A stretch of DNA of 64,000 bases from Turnera subulata (Eukaryota; Streptophyta; Magnoliopsida; Malpighiales; Passifloraceae): contig JAKUCV010003238.1 of assembly GCA_028386065.3 (NCBI GenBank), positions 8,785 to 72,784 of the forward strand, written 5' to 3'. Every line of letters begins with the position of its first letter. The stretch's first letter is position 1. The notes below the pieces were generated by a model. That model did no database searches, had not been told where the DNA came from, and was given only the letters and a program-made list of their open reading frames with translations. The translations under genes and the position numbers were made by a program. Positions 27,735 through 38,589 of the stretch are shown here, piece after piece.

Positions 27735-30212
27735 ATGGATGTTGAGAAGTATCCATGGATTTTGCTGTCTATTCTGTTCATGTTCTTGTCTCTAGAGTTC
27801 CATGTCTCTCTAGGAGCTGATAGGATCACAGCAAACCAGTCTTTGTCAGGAGACCAGACCATTGTGTCTGCAGGAGGGGTGTTTAAGCTGGGTTTCTTCA
27901 AGCCAGGTAACTCCTCAAACTACTATATAGGCATGTGGTACAATGAAGTTTCTGTACAGACCATAGTTTGGGTTGCAAATAGAGAAGCACCTGTCTCTGA
28001 TAGATTTTCTTGTGAGCTAAGAATATCAGGCAGTGATTTAGTTCTTCTCAATGAATCCAAAGTTTATGTATGGTCCACAAATCAGAACTCTACTAGCACA
28101 AGTGATGTGGAAGCAGTGCTAGGTGATGATGGGAATCTTGTGGTGAGAGATGGGTCTAACTCATCATCAGGGCTACTCTGGCAGAGCTTTGATCATCCGG
28201 GAAATACATGGCTTCCTGGTGGTAGGATTGGAGTGAACAGAATCACCAATAGAACCACACGTCTGGTGTCATGGAAAAGCAAAGATGATCCTGCACCAGG
28301 TCTCTTCTCTCTCGAGCTAGACCCTGGCTCCAGTGAATATCATATCATGTGGAATGGGACTAAACAGTTTTGGAGTAGTGGACCATGGAATGGACAAATC
28401 TTCAGCTTAGTTCCTGAAATGAGTCAAAACTATATCTATAATTTCAGTTATATAAACAATGCTACTGACAGCTATTTCACCTATAATCTGTACAATACTT
28501 CCCTCATATCTCGATTTATCATGGATACTGGGGGGCAGATTCAGCAACAGTCATGGCAGGAGAGTTCGCGAGCATGGATTTTGTTTTGGTCTCAACCTAG
28601 GGTCAATTGTGAGGTTTATTCTTACTGTGGGACATTTGGGAGCTGTAATGTGAATTCACAGCCTTTCTGTGATTGCTTGACGGGCTTTACTCCAAAGTCT
28701 GATAGTGATTGGACTTCTGGGGTCTATTCTGGAGGTTGTGAGAGGAGAACCAATCTCCAGTGTGGGAACTCCAGCCTTGTTAATGGGAGGAAGGACAGGT
28801 TTTCTCAAAATGACAACATGCAATTGCCTGAAAATGCACAGACAGTGGCAGCTGCCAGCCAACAGGAATGTGAGTCAATTTGCCTGAGTAACTGTTCTTG
28901 TACTGCTTATGCTTTTGACAGTAATCAGTGTTCAGTTTGGTATGATGATCTCTGGAATCTGCAGCAACTAGTACAAGGTGACCCTAATGCAAGAACACTT
29001 TATGTAAGGCTTGCAGCTTCTGAGTTTCCAAGTTCAAAGAGTAACAAGGGAGCAGTTATTGGTGGTGTTGTGGGAGCTGTGGTGGTTGTACTTCTCTTTG
29101 GCCTAGTTTTGTTTGTAATATTGAGGAGGAAGAGATCAATCAATATGGGGAAATCTGTAGAGGGTTCACTGCTAGCTTTTGGTTACAGAGATTTACAAAA
29201 TGCAACAAAGAATTTCTCGGAGAAACTAGGTGGAGGAGGTTTTGGTTCTGTATTTAAAGGGACATTGCCTGATTCGAGCATTATAGCTGTCAAGAAGCTG
29301 GAAGGCGTCAGCCAAGGAGAGAAGCAGTTCCGAACTGAGGTCAGCACAATTGGGACAGTCCAACATGTCAATCTTGTTCGCCTTCGCGGATTCTGCTCCG
29401 AGGGTGCGAAGAGGCTGTTGGTCTATGATTACATGCCAAATGGCTCCCTTGACTCCCTTCTGTTCCATGAGCAGGATGATTCAGAGGTCTTGGACTGGCA
29501 GAGGAGGTACCACATTGCTTTGGGAACAGCTAGAGGATTGACTTATCTCCACGAGAAGTGCAGGGACTGCATCATACACTGCGACATAAAGCCTGCAAAT
29601 ATCCTCTTAGATGCTGAGTTCTGCCCAAAGGTAGCAGACTTTGGCCTTGCAAAGCTTGTTGGGAGGGATTTTAGCAGGGTGCTAACAACCATGAGAGGCA
29701 CAAGAGGTTATCTTGCACCAGAGTGGCTCTCTGGGGTGGCTATAACTTCCAAAGCTGATGTTTACAGTTACGGGATGATGCTGTTTGAACTGGTATCAGG
29801 AAGGAGAAACTCCGAGCAAAGCGAAGATGGAAAGATCAAATTCTTCCCAAGCTTGGTTGCCAGCCAGATAAAGGATGGTGATGATGTTCTTAGTCTGCTG
29901 GATCCCAGGCTGAAAGGAAATGCTGACCCGGAAGAGCTACTGAGAGTTTGTAAAATTGCTTGCTGGTGCATCCAAGATGAGGAGACACAAAGGCCATCAA
30001 TGGGCCAGGTAGTGCAGATCCTAGAGGGGGTACTGACTGTGAACCTACCCCCAACTCCAAGAGCTCTACAAGTTTTTGCAGACAGCCAGGAACACATAGT
30101 CTTCTTCACAGAGTCCTCCTCCAGTCAGAATTCGCATACACAGAGCAATGTTTCATCAACAACTTCATCACAGGCCAAGAGCACTACATCAACGACGAGT
30201 TCCAAGCCTTAA
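27735..30212 (+). CDS. SD2-type G-type lectin S-receptor-like Ser/Thr kinase, gene A
   Basis: Intronless, 825 residues, start MDVEKYPW shared with paralogues. Signal peptide 1-28; bulb-type mannose-binding lectin about 30-155; S-locus glycoprotein region with SSGPWNG near 214-220; cysteine-rich YCGTFGSCNVN...FCDCLTGF near 297-318; PAN region CESICLSNCSCTAYAF near 379-394; membrane span about 440-463; kinase about 495-770. Lys520 is the ATP lysine. The catalytic loop is [13 protein letters not shown] (Asp617, preceded by Cys, so non-RD), with DFG at 635-637 and GTRGYLAPEW. Plant relatives include the At2g19130-type SD2 kinases. Non-RD receptor kinases are often linked to immune signalling, but ligand and role are unknown. 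The Ser/Thr-rich tail is longer than in the other copies. Confidence 0.95.
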   Translation: MDVEKYPWILLSILFMFLSLEFHVSLGADRITANQSLSGDQTIVSAGGVFKLGFFKPGNSSNYYIGMWYNEVSVQTIVWVANREAPVSDRFSCELRISGSDLVLLNESKVYVWSTNQNSTSTSDVEAVLGDDGNLVVRDGSNSSSGLLWQSFDHPGNTWLPGGRIGVNRITNRTTRLVSWKSKDDPAPGLFSLELDPGSSEYHIMWNGTKQFWSSGPWNGQIFSLVPEMSQNYIYNFSYINNATDSYFTYNLYNTSLISRFIMDTGGQIQQQSWQESSRAWILFWSQPRVNCEVYSYCGTFGSCNVNSQPFCDCLTGFTPKSDSDWTSGVYSGGCERRTNLQCGNSSLVNGRKDRFSQNDNMQLPENAQTVAAASQQECESICLSNCSCTAYAFDSNQCSVWYDDLWNLQQLVQGDPNARTLYVRLAASEFPSSKSNKGAVIGGVVGAVVVVLLFGLVLFVILRRKRSINMGKSVEGSLLAFGYRDLQNATKNFSEKLGGGGFGSVFKGTLPDSSIIAVKKLEGVSQGEKQFRTEVSTIGTVQHVNLVRLRGFCSEGAKRLLVYDYMPNGSLDSLLFHEQDDSEVLDWQRRYHIALGTARGLTYLHEKCRDCIIHCDIKPANILLDAEFCPKVADFGLAKLVGRDFSRVLTTMRGTRGYLAPEWLSGVAITSKADVYSYGMMLFELVSGRRNSEQSEDGKIKFFPSLVASQIKDGDDVLSLLDPRLKGNADPEELLRVCKIACWCIQDEETQRPSMGQVVQILEGVLTVNLPPTPRALQVFADSQEHIVFFTESSSSQNSHTQSNVSSTTSSQAKSTTSTTSSKP

Positions 30213-31372
30213 ACGCGAGAAAAGACAAGGAAATTTCAAGATGTTAAAGTTCAAGGCTGCATGATTCTTCTTTATATATAGTGATGCACTAGCCTAATTA
30301 AGAATATACTACTAGAGAGTTTTTTGTTTTGTTTTTTTTTTTTTTTCAGCTACCTAGTTGTACATTAAGAAGCCTAGTTGTAGGAAATGCAACTGGCTAT
30401 TAGAGCTTCAGTACTGTCAAAATTCTGCTCAATCTATAATTCTTTGTTGAGTTCTCTGAAAACAATATATAGTGTTCTATGTTGCTTGCTGAAAACGGCA
30501 CAAAGATTACAGAATGGATTCAGGTCCATTTCTTACTATGCCGATTGTGTTACTTTTCCTAGTGAAAAGAAAAGAAGAAAGAAACAACCCAAGAGAAGAA
30601 GAAATTGATGAACATTTGAGCATTTTGTATTAAGTATGTTCACTTTCAACTTTTGGGTAGTCAAATGAGAAGAAGAACCACTGTGCTGCTCTTTTATAGA
30701 ACTGGAAAGTCAAGCGAACCTATATATTTGCAGGCGTTTATCAATCTGACCTGTCAATGCAGCGGAAATAACAATTTAAGGACTTGCAATAGACAAATCA
30801 TCTTGTCCATATTGATATTGATGTGTATTTCCCTCCACACTCAAAATTTTCGTGATCTTAGATAGGACGGAAGGCAGTCACTATAGTCGAGTATCCTTGC
30901 TTCAATGAGAGACAATCTTTGTAGAGACAACTTTTTTCTTGTATTTTTTGTTTTTCATTCTATGTTCGAAAAATGAAACATGTATATTGAAACAAGCATA
31001 GATGATTAGAGTTAACACCCAGAATACAAAGGATGTAGTATGGTAAAAGAATGCGTTTACAACGTACAACATATGTAAAACAGTAAGATACAGAACATAT
31101 TTGTAAGTTCATTTACACAGACCTGGTCAAGATGGTGAGATTTTCTAATTTTTACGCTGAAACTACCTTACTAGACTGAACTATACAATGCCCTTATACA
31201 GGATTGTCCTATCTGTTCTTATATCTACTCAAATCAGACATACGAAAATCATACTCCACTAGCATTTCCGCTACCAATCCTTTTGGTTGTGGGATAGAAG
31301 TAACCCGAATCTGCTACAAAAACTGGAAAAAACCGGCTGGAAGTGGAAGATGTATTGGCAGGGAGAGTCAGC
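30213..31372. other. Intergenic between SD2 gene A and the DUF789 gene (tail to tail)
   Basis: Contains the 3' UTRs of two convergent genes. The short frames at 30387-30865 are not supported. There is nothing else notable except a T-rich tract at about 30320-30348. Confidence 0.5.
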
Positions 31373-34300
31373 TCAATGGTTCCGGGAGATGAAGAACTCA
31401 TAATCTGGATGTCTATTAGCAACGTTGGCTTTATCTTTATTGACAAAAGCTCTAGAAAGAAGTGATGCATTTTCCTGAAGAGTTCTGAGTCTTTCTTTGA
31501 AGATTTCAGAATTGCAGATGGAGGCTTTTGAAGCAGAATCAACTGGCAATCTGAGATCAAACCAGCATTCACCCTACAAACTTAAGATTGTCAAAAGCTG
31601 TACAATTTCAATAACAGTTCATTCAACTAAAGCAGCAGTACTGATTTCCTGTAAAAATTTCAATAATCAGGCCAGAAGAATTATGCATGCAGAGATTCAA
31701 GGAATGATTGTCATTCTATATGGAACAAAATCGTCCATCAAAGCTATTTCAGAATTCTTTGTAAGGTATCTTTGTTGCACAACGCTGAAATTTGAGAGAA
31801 GCTAAGGAACCTAAATCCTACAGGAAAAATGGAGCAATGGAGAGAAAATGTTTAATCCCATTACATTTTTATTTGGCATTCATCCCTGCACATAATTCAG
31901 CATTCTCCCACAGTTATCCATGTTCCACAAACTCAAGCAGAAATATAAACCTGAGATAAAGAAACATCACTGCTAATCAGTAATATTATGATAGTCTTAC
32001 CTTTGCATTGCAGCTTTCTAACCCTATCACTGGGAAGACAATGTGAAATGCCATCTTGTTGAGAGAATCATTTGGAATGCATTTTCCAACAAATTGACCA
32101 AATGAATGGTAAGTCAAGAAGGATGCTTGAAGCTTTCCCTCTGGAATCCTGTATATAGGATACCAGGCCACTGAAAACCTGAAAGCCATTAATCCAAAGG
32201 CATAAGCATGGGCAGCATATAATAACGGACCACAAGCAGTACAATAAATTGTTGCTTCTCACCAAGATGCAGGGTGCATATTTTGCAGGTTCCCAGATTC
32301 TAGCTTAGATGGATCACCATATACTTGAGGATTTGAGGTTCCAGCATTGATGAGCTCCAAAATTCTGCAATTATAAACAGAAGAACCTAAGATTAAGTGC
32401 AACAAACAATATTATCAAGGGATAGTATTCTAAAGTAGAGACATTCATTGGCTAACTAAGGCACCACTAAGAAGTAAAGAAGTCTTAAATCCCAACTTCA
32501 CTACTCAGCAAAGGATGCAAGAAACAATGCTATGGCCTACTGCCAAAGGATAATAGGGAATGCTAAAGAAAACATTAAAAACAGTAAGCAGAGAGAACGA
32601 ACTTCAGATGAAGAGGTTTTCGCTGATGTGGCTTCTCTGTTTCAAAGAATTCAAAAATGAGTTCAGAGTCACTGCGGCCGGTAGATGATGAAATGAAACT
32701 GAAGCCATCTTCACCATTAAGTTGGACTTTGGACAAAAGAACAGATTCTTCAGCTGGGTCAAATTTCAGAGCGAATTTTGTACCCTTTGACCACAAATTT
32801 TCTGCTGCAACTGTATCATCTCCAAGAGACATTGTTCTAGCAGAAGTATCTCCTGAACTCTGACTCTTATTTGTCATTTCTGTGTTGGCATTCTTCTTAT
32901 ATTCACCACAAGGATCAGAGAGAAGTGGGAACGAAAACAACTGAACAGCTGATAGGGAAGGAACAAAATAGGCCTGGAATGGAACTGATCTGGCATTAGA
33001 ATCCTTACAGTATCGAAAATCTTCAGCCTTGACTTCCAATCCGTAGTTCCCAGACTCCTCGAACCAATTCCAAACAGAAGAAAGTGATATCCTTGGTATT
33101 TGATGCTTAAAAAGAGAACCATTTGGCAGGTGATTATCTAATAAAACAGAACGCATCTCATATTCATTAGAGGTGTTAATAACTGGAGCAGCAGAATGCA
33201 GGAACCTTTCAATCTCTGCAAGTGGGTGTCCCAGGGTGAGCTGGATACTCTGAGATACTAATTGCAGTTTATGAGCAGCATTTAGAGCTTCTACCACTTC
33301 AAAACCAGTGAATGGGGAAGTGCCTCTGTGTTTTTCTCCACATCCTATATCATCCTTACTACTTTCAGCTTTCATAGCTTCAACAATGCCAGATTTTGAG
33401 GCTTCACAATGAACTGATGCGCATCTAGGACTAGATATCATTATTGAGTGGTCGGAATCATTTTTTACAGTAGTTACAGACAAAGGAACATCATTCACCT
33501 TCAGGTCGTTGGTGGTAAAATAATTGCATGACGCTTGTGAAACATGAGGAGAATCACATACACTGGGAGAATAAGCCTCATGCAGCAACCCAGAATCCTT
33601 AGTACCAATAGGACGCCTTATTTCTTTTCTTCCACAAGTGGTAGCACCGTTGTAAAGTTCAATTCCAGAGCATTGTCTCCTGTCCACAGAAGTGTGAAAA
33701 GGCCTGAATTCACAATCCATATCATGATTTATCCTAAAACCTTTGACTCCACCATAGCGGTGAAACCCACTTTGACCTGGTATAAATCTCATCATCTTTG
33801 ACTGTAGATGAGCAGACTGAAACCTTTGAATGGTTCTTTGTGCAGCATTGATGTTGCTGTAGTGATATGGTTGAGAATGAAACCAAGGCAATGCTGGCCG
33901 AGTATAAGCAAATTGGTTATGACTCTGAAAGCAATTATTCGTACGAACTTCTTGCCCTCCCTGGCCAATGCTATTCTGCTGGCATCCAAAAGAATCATGA
34001 AACCTTACCATTTCACCTGCCTCTGCTTTCAAGCCACCCATTTGATGTAACCCTGAGAAGCATCGAGGACAGCTGCCATTGCACCTGATCCAATGAGCCT
34101 GGTGATCAGAATGGACAAATAATCTACTGTGAAATCTGGCGTGCACTCGTGGCCCTCCATTTTCCGTCACCTTATCTCCTTTCTGCTCAGAAGAAGAAAC
34201 CCATGGGTTAGGTAACAAGCATTGACCTCGTAATGAGTCGGGCTTTCCCGAAAAGTTACTCTCTGGCAAACTTGTTTCCACAACTTTCTCATTACTTGAT

Positions 34301-34824
34301 CTCTTCCTCCAGATGAAAGGCTTATTGTCTTTAATCCTCCAGGTCTGGTAGCAAGGGCGAGGATTCTGTAAAGCACCACATACATGACCACAGCAAAGTG
34401 GTCCATGAAAGTTCCTACTTTCTTCTCCTTTAATCCCTTGTTTCCTTGTACTTAAACCCTCATCGAACTTGAGCCAATACCATTTTCCTGCCAACGATCC
34501 ACCACCCTTAGCAGATTCTTGTTTGTCAGACTCGGCCAGTACATCAGTATTCTTCTCTCTTAGAACACACTTTTTCACACTTGAAGAGTCAAGAATTTGA
34601 TCCCCTTCATTGTTCCCAGAACCCGAATCATGGAAAGTACATACAGGATCAGTCTGTCCCCTATAACCTGCGCACTTGACATCTGGATCACATGGCCCGA
34701 GTGCATGAGACAAACAGATATCACCAATAATCATACATTTCAGAGAACAAGAAGGTCGAAGAACACCATTCTCTGGAAAACTCGTATGCTCATTTGCCTT
34801 GATCATTGCCTCTGGAATTGCCAT
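31373..34824 (-). CDS. DUF789 family protein
   Basis: About 900 residues. Coding exons in transcription order: 34824-32603, 32364-32263, 32178-32001, 31573-31373 (GT-AG, total divisible by three). The start is the in-frame ATG at 34824 (MAIPEAMIKA); the frame is open to 34857 but begins on TTG. The first 500 residues are polar and Cys/His/Asn-rich without a known fold. The DUF789 domain follows: SSVWNWFEESGNYGLEVK, FVPSLSAVQLFS, SDSELIFEFFET, then SVAWYPIYRIPEG and FLTYHSF from the third exon, ending with NRHPDYEFF. These are hallmarks of this plant family of unknown function. A non-coding first exon ending at a donor near 35407 fits its GA-rich leader. Confidence 0.87.
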
Positions 34825-35406
34825 TTTTATGGTATGTTTTCCCGTAACATTCAACAAACATCTCCAAATCCTGTAACCAAGAACTCTTCACTGTTTACTG
34901 ACAGAATCATAAAACCAAACAGAGATTGAGCACAAAAATAGCAACCAACTTAAAGCGTAGGAAAAAAAAACAGCTAATCAAACAAAACACCACAAGATTC
35001 TTACAATAACATCAAGCACAATAACAGAACCGAAACCCACTTAAAAGGGGTCGATTAACAATGGGTTTCGTCAGTTTTAGCAAACAAGAAGAACACATAA
35101 AGACCCATAAAGGAAATGGCACAGGTAAACAATCTTCATACAGAGTAGAACACTTTTTCGTCACTACCCTTCATCAAGACTAATTCTTTGATACAAATTC
35201 GGATACTAAAACAAGAAAACAACCAAACCCATTTGCATTAAAGGCGAGAGAATAACAGAGAACCAAAAAAAATCCAGAGTAGCAAACCCATTTCACTAAA
35301 AGAACCCGCAACAACAAAACCAGTTTGCATTAATATGAAGCTCACGATTAACAACGTAAAAGAAGCGAAAGGAAAGATTTAACAGAAGCAGAAGCAAAGA
35401 GAGTAC

Positions 35407-35515
35407 CTTTGGTGAGAGAGAGGGGAGAGAGAGAGAGAGAGAGTAAGAGAGAGAGCGGGAGAGGGACGTCGAAAGAGGGCGCGAGGAGGAGAAATTGAAA
35501 GTGTGAGTTCTTTTT
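35407..35515 (-). promoter_or_regulatory. Probable 5'-UTR exon and core promoter side of the DUF789 gene
   Basis: On the minus strand a CT-rich leader (GA repeat on the plus strand, 35414-35462) ends in caccaaag|gtactc, a good donor at 35407/35406. The acceptor ttacag|gatttgg near 34871 would join it to the coding exon. Inferred from sequence only. Confidence 0.45.
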
Positions 35516-35846
35516 TATTATTATGGTTTTGTATTAATAAAATATTAGTTGACCCACAATTGTTATTTAATTCCGCTCTAATGGGACATCTAAACTAATT
35601 AATGAGATTAGTAGTTAATTAATAAACTTAAAGTAAAATTTCTAGACTAAATGGGTCAAATTCTACTGATTATTGTGGGATAGCTCACAATATTTTCTAG
35701 GCCGTAAAATTAATATTTGTACATTTTTCTTTTTTTTTAACGGGTTGATCTAAATAATTAAGAAAGATATATAGGTTTATAGCTATATTTTTTTTTTACT
35801 ATATCATATTAAACTTGGGTTGATCGACCCACTAAAATAGTATATA
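35516..35846. other. AT-rich promoter-side DNA between DUF789 gene and Helitron
   Basis: Very AT-rich, no open frames and no recognisable element. It is the presumed upstream region of the minus-strand DUF789 gene and ends at the Helitron 3' terminus. Confidence 0.45.
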
Positions 35847-37028
35847 CTAGCAGCTTACCCGCGCTTGGCTGCGGGAAAAAAGAGTATCTTTTTCATACAT
35901 ACAATAATTCATCATTTAGCGTCTCACTTGAAATACAATTTTGTTTACTAAATAGATACACGCCTTCAATCATTCAATTCTTGGTTTGACGCATAAGCTC
36001 TTTGTTTGTAAAATCATGAGGCACCACTGACATATAATATACAATTAAGGAAAATATTCAATAGAAAAACATAAGAGCCCATTCTCAATAACTATTTGTA
36101 CTTTTACTTCAAGGTAAAGAACAAAAGATTTGGATCGAGATACATAGGTGTGAAGGGAGACCTAACAATCTCTTCTAATTATACACTTTTCTCTTCAGTT
36201 TAAACGCGATGTAGTTGTCCATGGTTCATAAATTCATTACTTTAGCATAGCTGGTCATTGATATTTAGTTAGATACAAAATGAATAGAGATACTTAACTT
36301 CGCATATGATTACATGATGCAATTCTTTCAGTATTGTTAGAAAATGCCTTATAATATAGTTAGTTACCACTTGGATTATACTTCTTTATAAACAATATTG
36401 ATAGATAGATATGGTTATTTTGCAACACCAAAATAATATAATTCCAGATAATATCAGCTACATTCTTTAATTTATACAAAGCAAGAAATTAAATACTAAA
36501 AGATTTTAGTAGGATGGATCTCGGAAATCAAGCATCTCATTGTTGTATGTGGTTAATAAAAAAAAAACTGTTGAGACAAAAATCATTTAGTCTAATATGA
36601 AATAACAGAGTTTTTTTTTTTAACATAAATAACAGAGTCACAATACATCTTTTTGCATAAAAGAAAGATACATCCATTTCAAAAATTTTCCATAAGACAA
36701 TAAGACAAATTAAGTTGCTGCATAGCCAAATCAAACTTTCAAGTTAATTATTCTAGATTTAAACTACAATATAATATGCAAACAAAAGTTACAGTATTTG
36801 TCACCTGATTATCCCATATGTCGATCTTTTGGCATCAATAGCTTTTGACAGAGCCTTGGTCTTCCTCTTGCCATTTTTTTCCATAAAATTACAAAACAAA
36901 AGGCAGAGTTAACATCAACATTGGAAGGACTTGGATTGTATTTGGAGTGCTAAAGAAACCAATTCACCTCATAAAAATTTTGAGTTTGATACTGCTACTA
37001 TAATTTGAAAAGAAGACAAATCGCTTGC

Positions 37029-37077
37029 TGCAAGCTCTCCTATAGTCTCTTGCTGCAAGCTCTCCTATAGTCTCTTG
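37029..37077. repeat. Short tandem duplication in Helitron 1
   Basis: The unit tgctgcaagctctcctatagtctct occurs twice back to back. No coding role; it lies inside Helitron 1. Confidence 0.75.
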
Positions 37078-37180
37078 TGCCGTATCCTGCTGAGATTTTA
37101 GCTACTGTTAATGAATAAAGCATATGAGAAATAAATATGTTAGGACGGAAAATAACAATCCTCACCAACGCTTCTTCATC

Positions 37181-38216
37181 AATACAAAGCAGAACATGAC
37201 AGAGTAATACAGAAGCTTTTGCGATATTTTTGTCGAAATTTTTGACCTGCATGCAACTTATTGAATTTTCTTCAATTATTTCAGTGAAAACAAACAATTC
37301 AATATCTACGAAAAAATCAACACCGATGAAGTTCAATTATTTCAGTTTGGTTAGTTTTGAAAAATTTTTTGTTCTTCAATGATTATAGAGTAAGAAAGAG
37401 TTGCTTAAACTGTGCTTGCCCAAATCCACTGTAACAGCGTACTTGTTACTTAACTCATTCTTACAAAAATAACCTTTCATAAATTAAAATATTGAAAAAA
37501 ACTGTTGTAAATGAGCAAAATAGTAATGGACAAACAAATAAAGCACTTCACTTTTATAAAAAGCTGTTGTGAATGAGCTAAATAATTAGATATAATAATA
37601 CTCAGTGAAGGATAGATTTGTCAATATAAAATTTTTGTGAGGCAAAACAGTCAAATCACTTCACTTTACACTTCCGTGTTTTATTATTCAATACAAAGCA
37701 GAATATGACAGAGTAATACAGAAGCTTTTGCGATATTTTTGTTGGAATTTTTGACCTGCATGCAACAGATTAAATTTTCTTCAATTATTTCAGTGAAAAC
37801 AAACAATTCAATATCTACGAAAAAATCAAACACCCATGAAGTTCAATTATTTCAGTTTGGTTAGTTTTGAAAATTTTTTTGTTCTTCAATGATTATCGAG
37901 TAAGAAAGAGTTGCTTAAACTGTGCTTGCCCAAATCCGATGCAACAACGTACTTGTTACTTAACTCATTCTTACAAAAATAATCTTTCATAAATTAAAAT
38001 ATTGAAAAAAACTGTTGTAAATATGCAAAATAGTAATGGACAAACAAATAAAGCACTTCACTTTTATAAAAAGCTGTTGTGAATGAGCTAAATAGTAACG
38101 ATTCTCTTTTAGTTAATTGGATATAATAATACTCAGTGAAGGATAGATTTGTCAATATAAAATTTTTGTGAGGCAAAACAGTCAAATCACTTCACTTTAT
38201 ATTTCCGAGTTTTAGT
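37181..38216. repeat. Direct duplication of about 509 bp in Helitron 1
   Basis: 37181-37689 and 37690-38216 are nearly the same sequence from aatacaaagcagaa through ggcaaaacagtcaaatcacttcacttta. Differences are mostly single bases plus a piece of about 13 bases near 38102-38114 present only in the right copy. The duplicated unit contains the Helitron 5' terminal region. Confidence 0.88.
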
Positions 38217-38253
38217 ATATATAATAATTTCTTTTCTTTTTTTTATAATAAGA

Positions 38254-38589
38254 TTTAGAGGCGTATAATTCGTTTCTGGATTGAAAGGGTAATGAAGATA
38301 CCATTAATGCCATTCTTTTTCTAAAAAAAAATTAAAATTATCATAAATTAATAAAAAATCCAACGTGGGAGTATGACTTTGAATTTTCGAGGGAAAGTCC
38401 AAGTCTATACTGTGGACTAATTGGATGGATGTAATTGAATAGAACCAAAGAAAATAGGAACAGGACAGTATCTTATCACTTGAGACTTTTCTTGCTTTGT
38501 CTCGAATCACAATAGTACTTTCCAATTTCCATTATACTTTTGTTCATGGGATAGCTTCTATGTACTGCACAGAATACTTTTTGCATGCC
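38254..38589 (+). other. 5' flank of SD2 gene B
   Basis: AT-rich sequence between Helitron 1 and the second SD2 gene. No TATA box was fixed. The longer open frame from 38497 has an in-frame ATG only at the 38560 region and at 38590; the latter matches the paralogue's start. Confidence 0.35.

Larger units (their letters stand above)
35847..38253 (-). mobile_element. Non-autonomous Helitron 1
   Basis: On the minus strand the 3' end is CTAG at 35850-35847, followed by host T, and preceded by a short hairpin cccgcagccaagcgcggg (35858-35875). That combination is the standard Helitron 3' terminus. The 5' region (tatactaaaac...agtgatttgactgttttgcctcac...gacaaatctatccttca, about 38215-38130) matches the 5' end of Helitron 2 at 41113. 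The exact 5' end is uncertain; TC at 38253-38252 next to host A is the best fit. No helicase or Rep frame is present, so it would need another element to move. About 2.4 kb. Confidence 0.72.

Noticed and set aside
31249..31572. Minus-strand open frame of 107 codons
   Set aside because: Overlaps the last DUF789 exon in a different frame. The splice-joined frame ending NRHPDYEFF fits the family, and this one does not.
34825..34857. Longer start for the DUF789 gene
   Set aside because: The first codon is TTG; the first in-frame ATG is at 34824.
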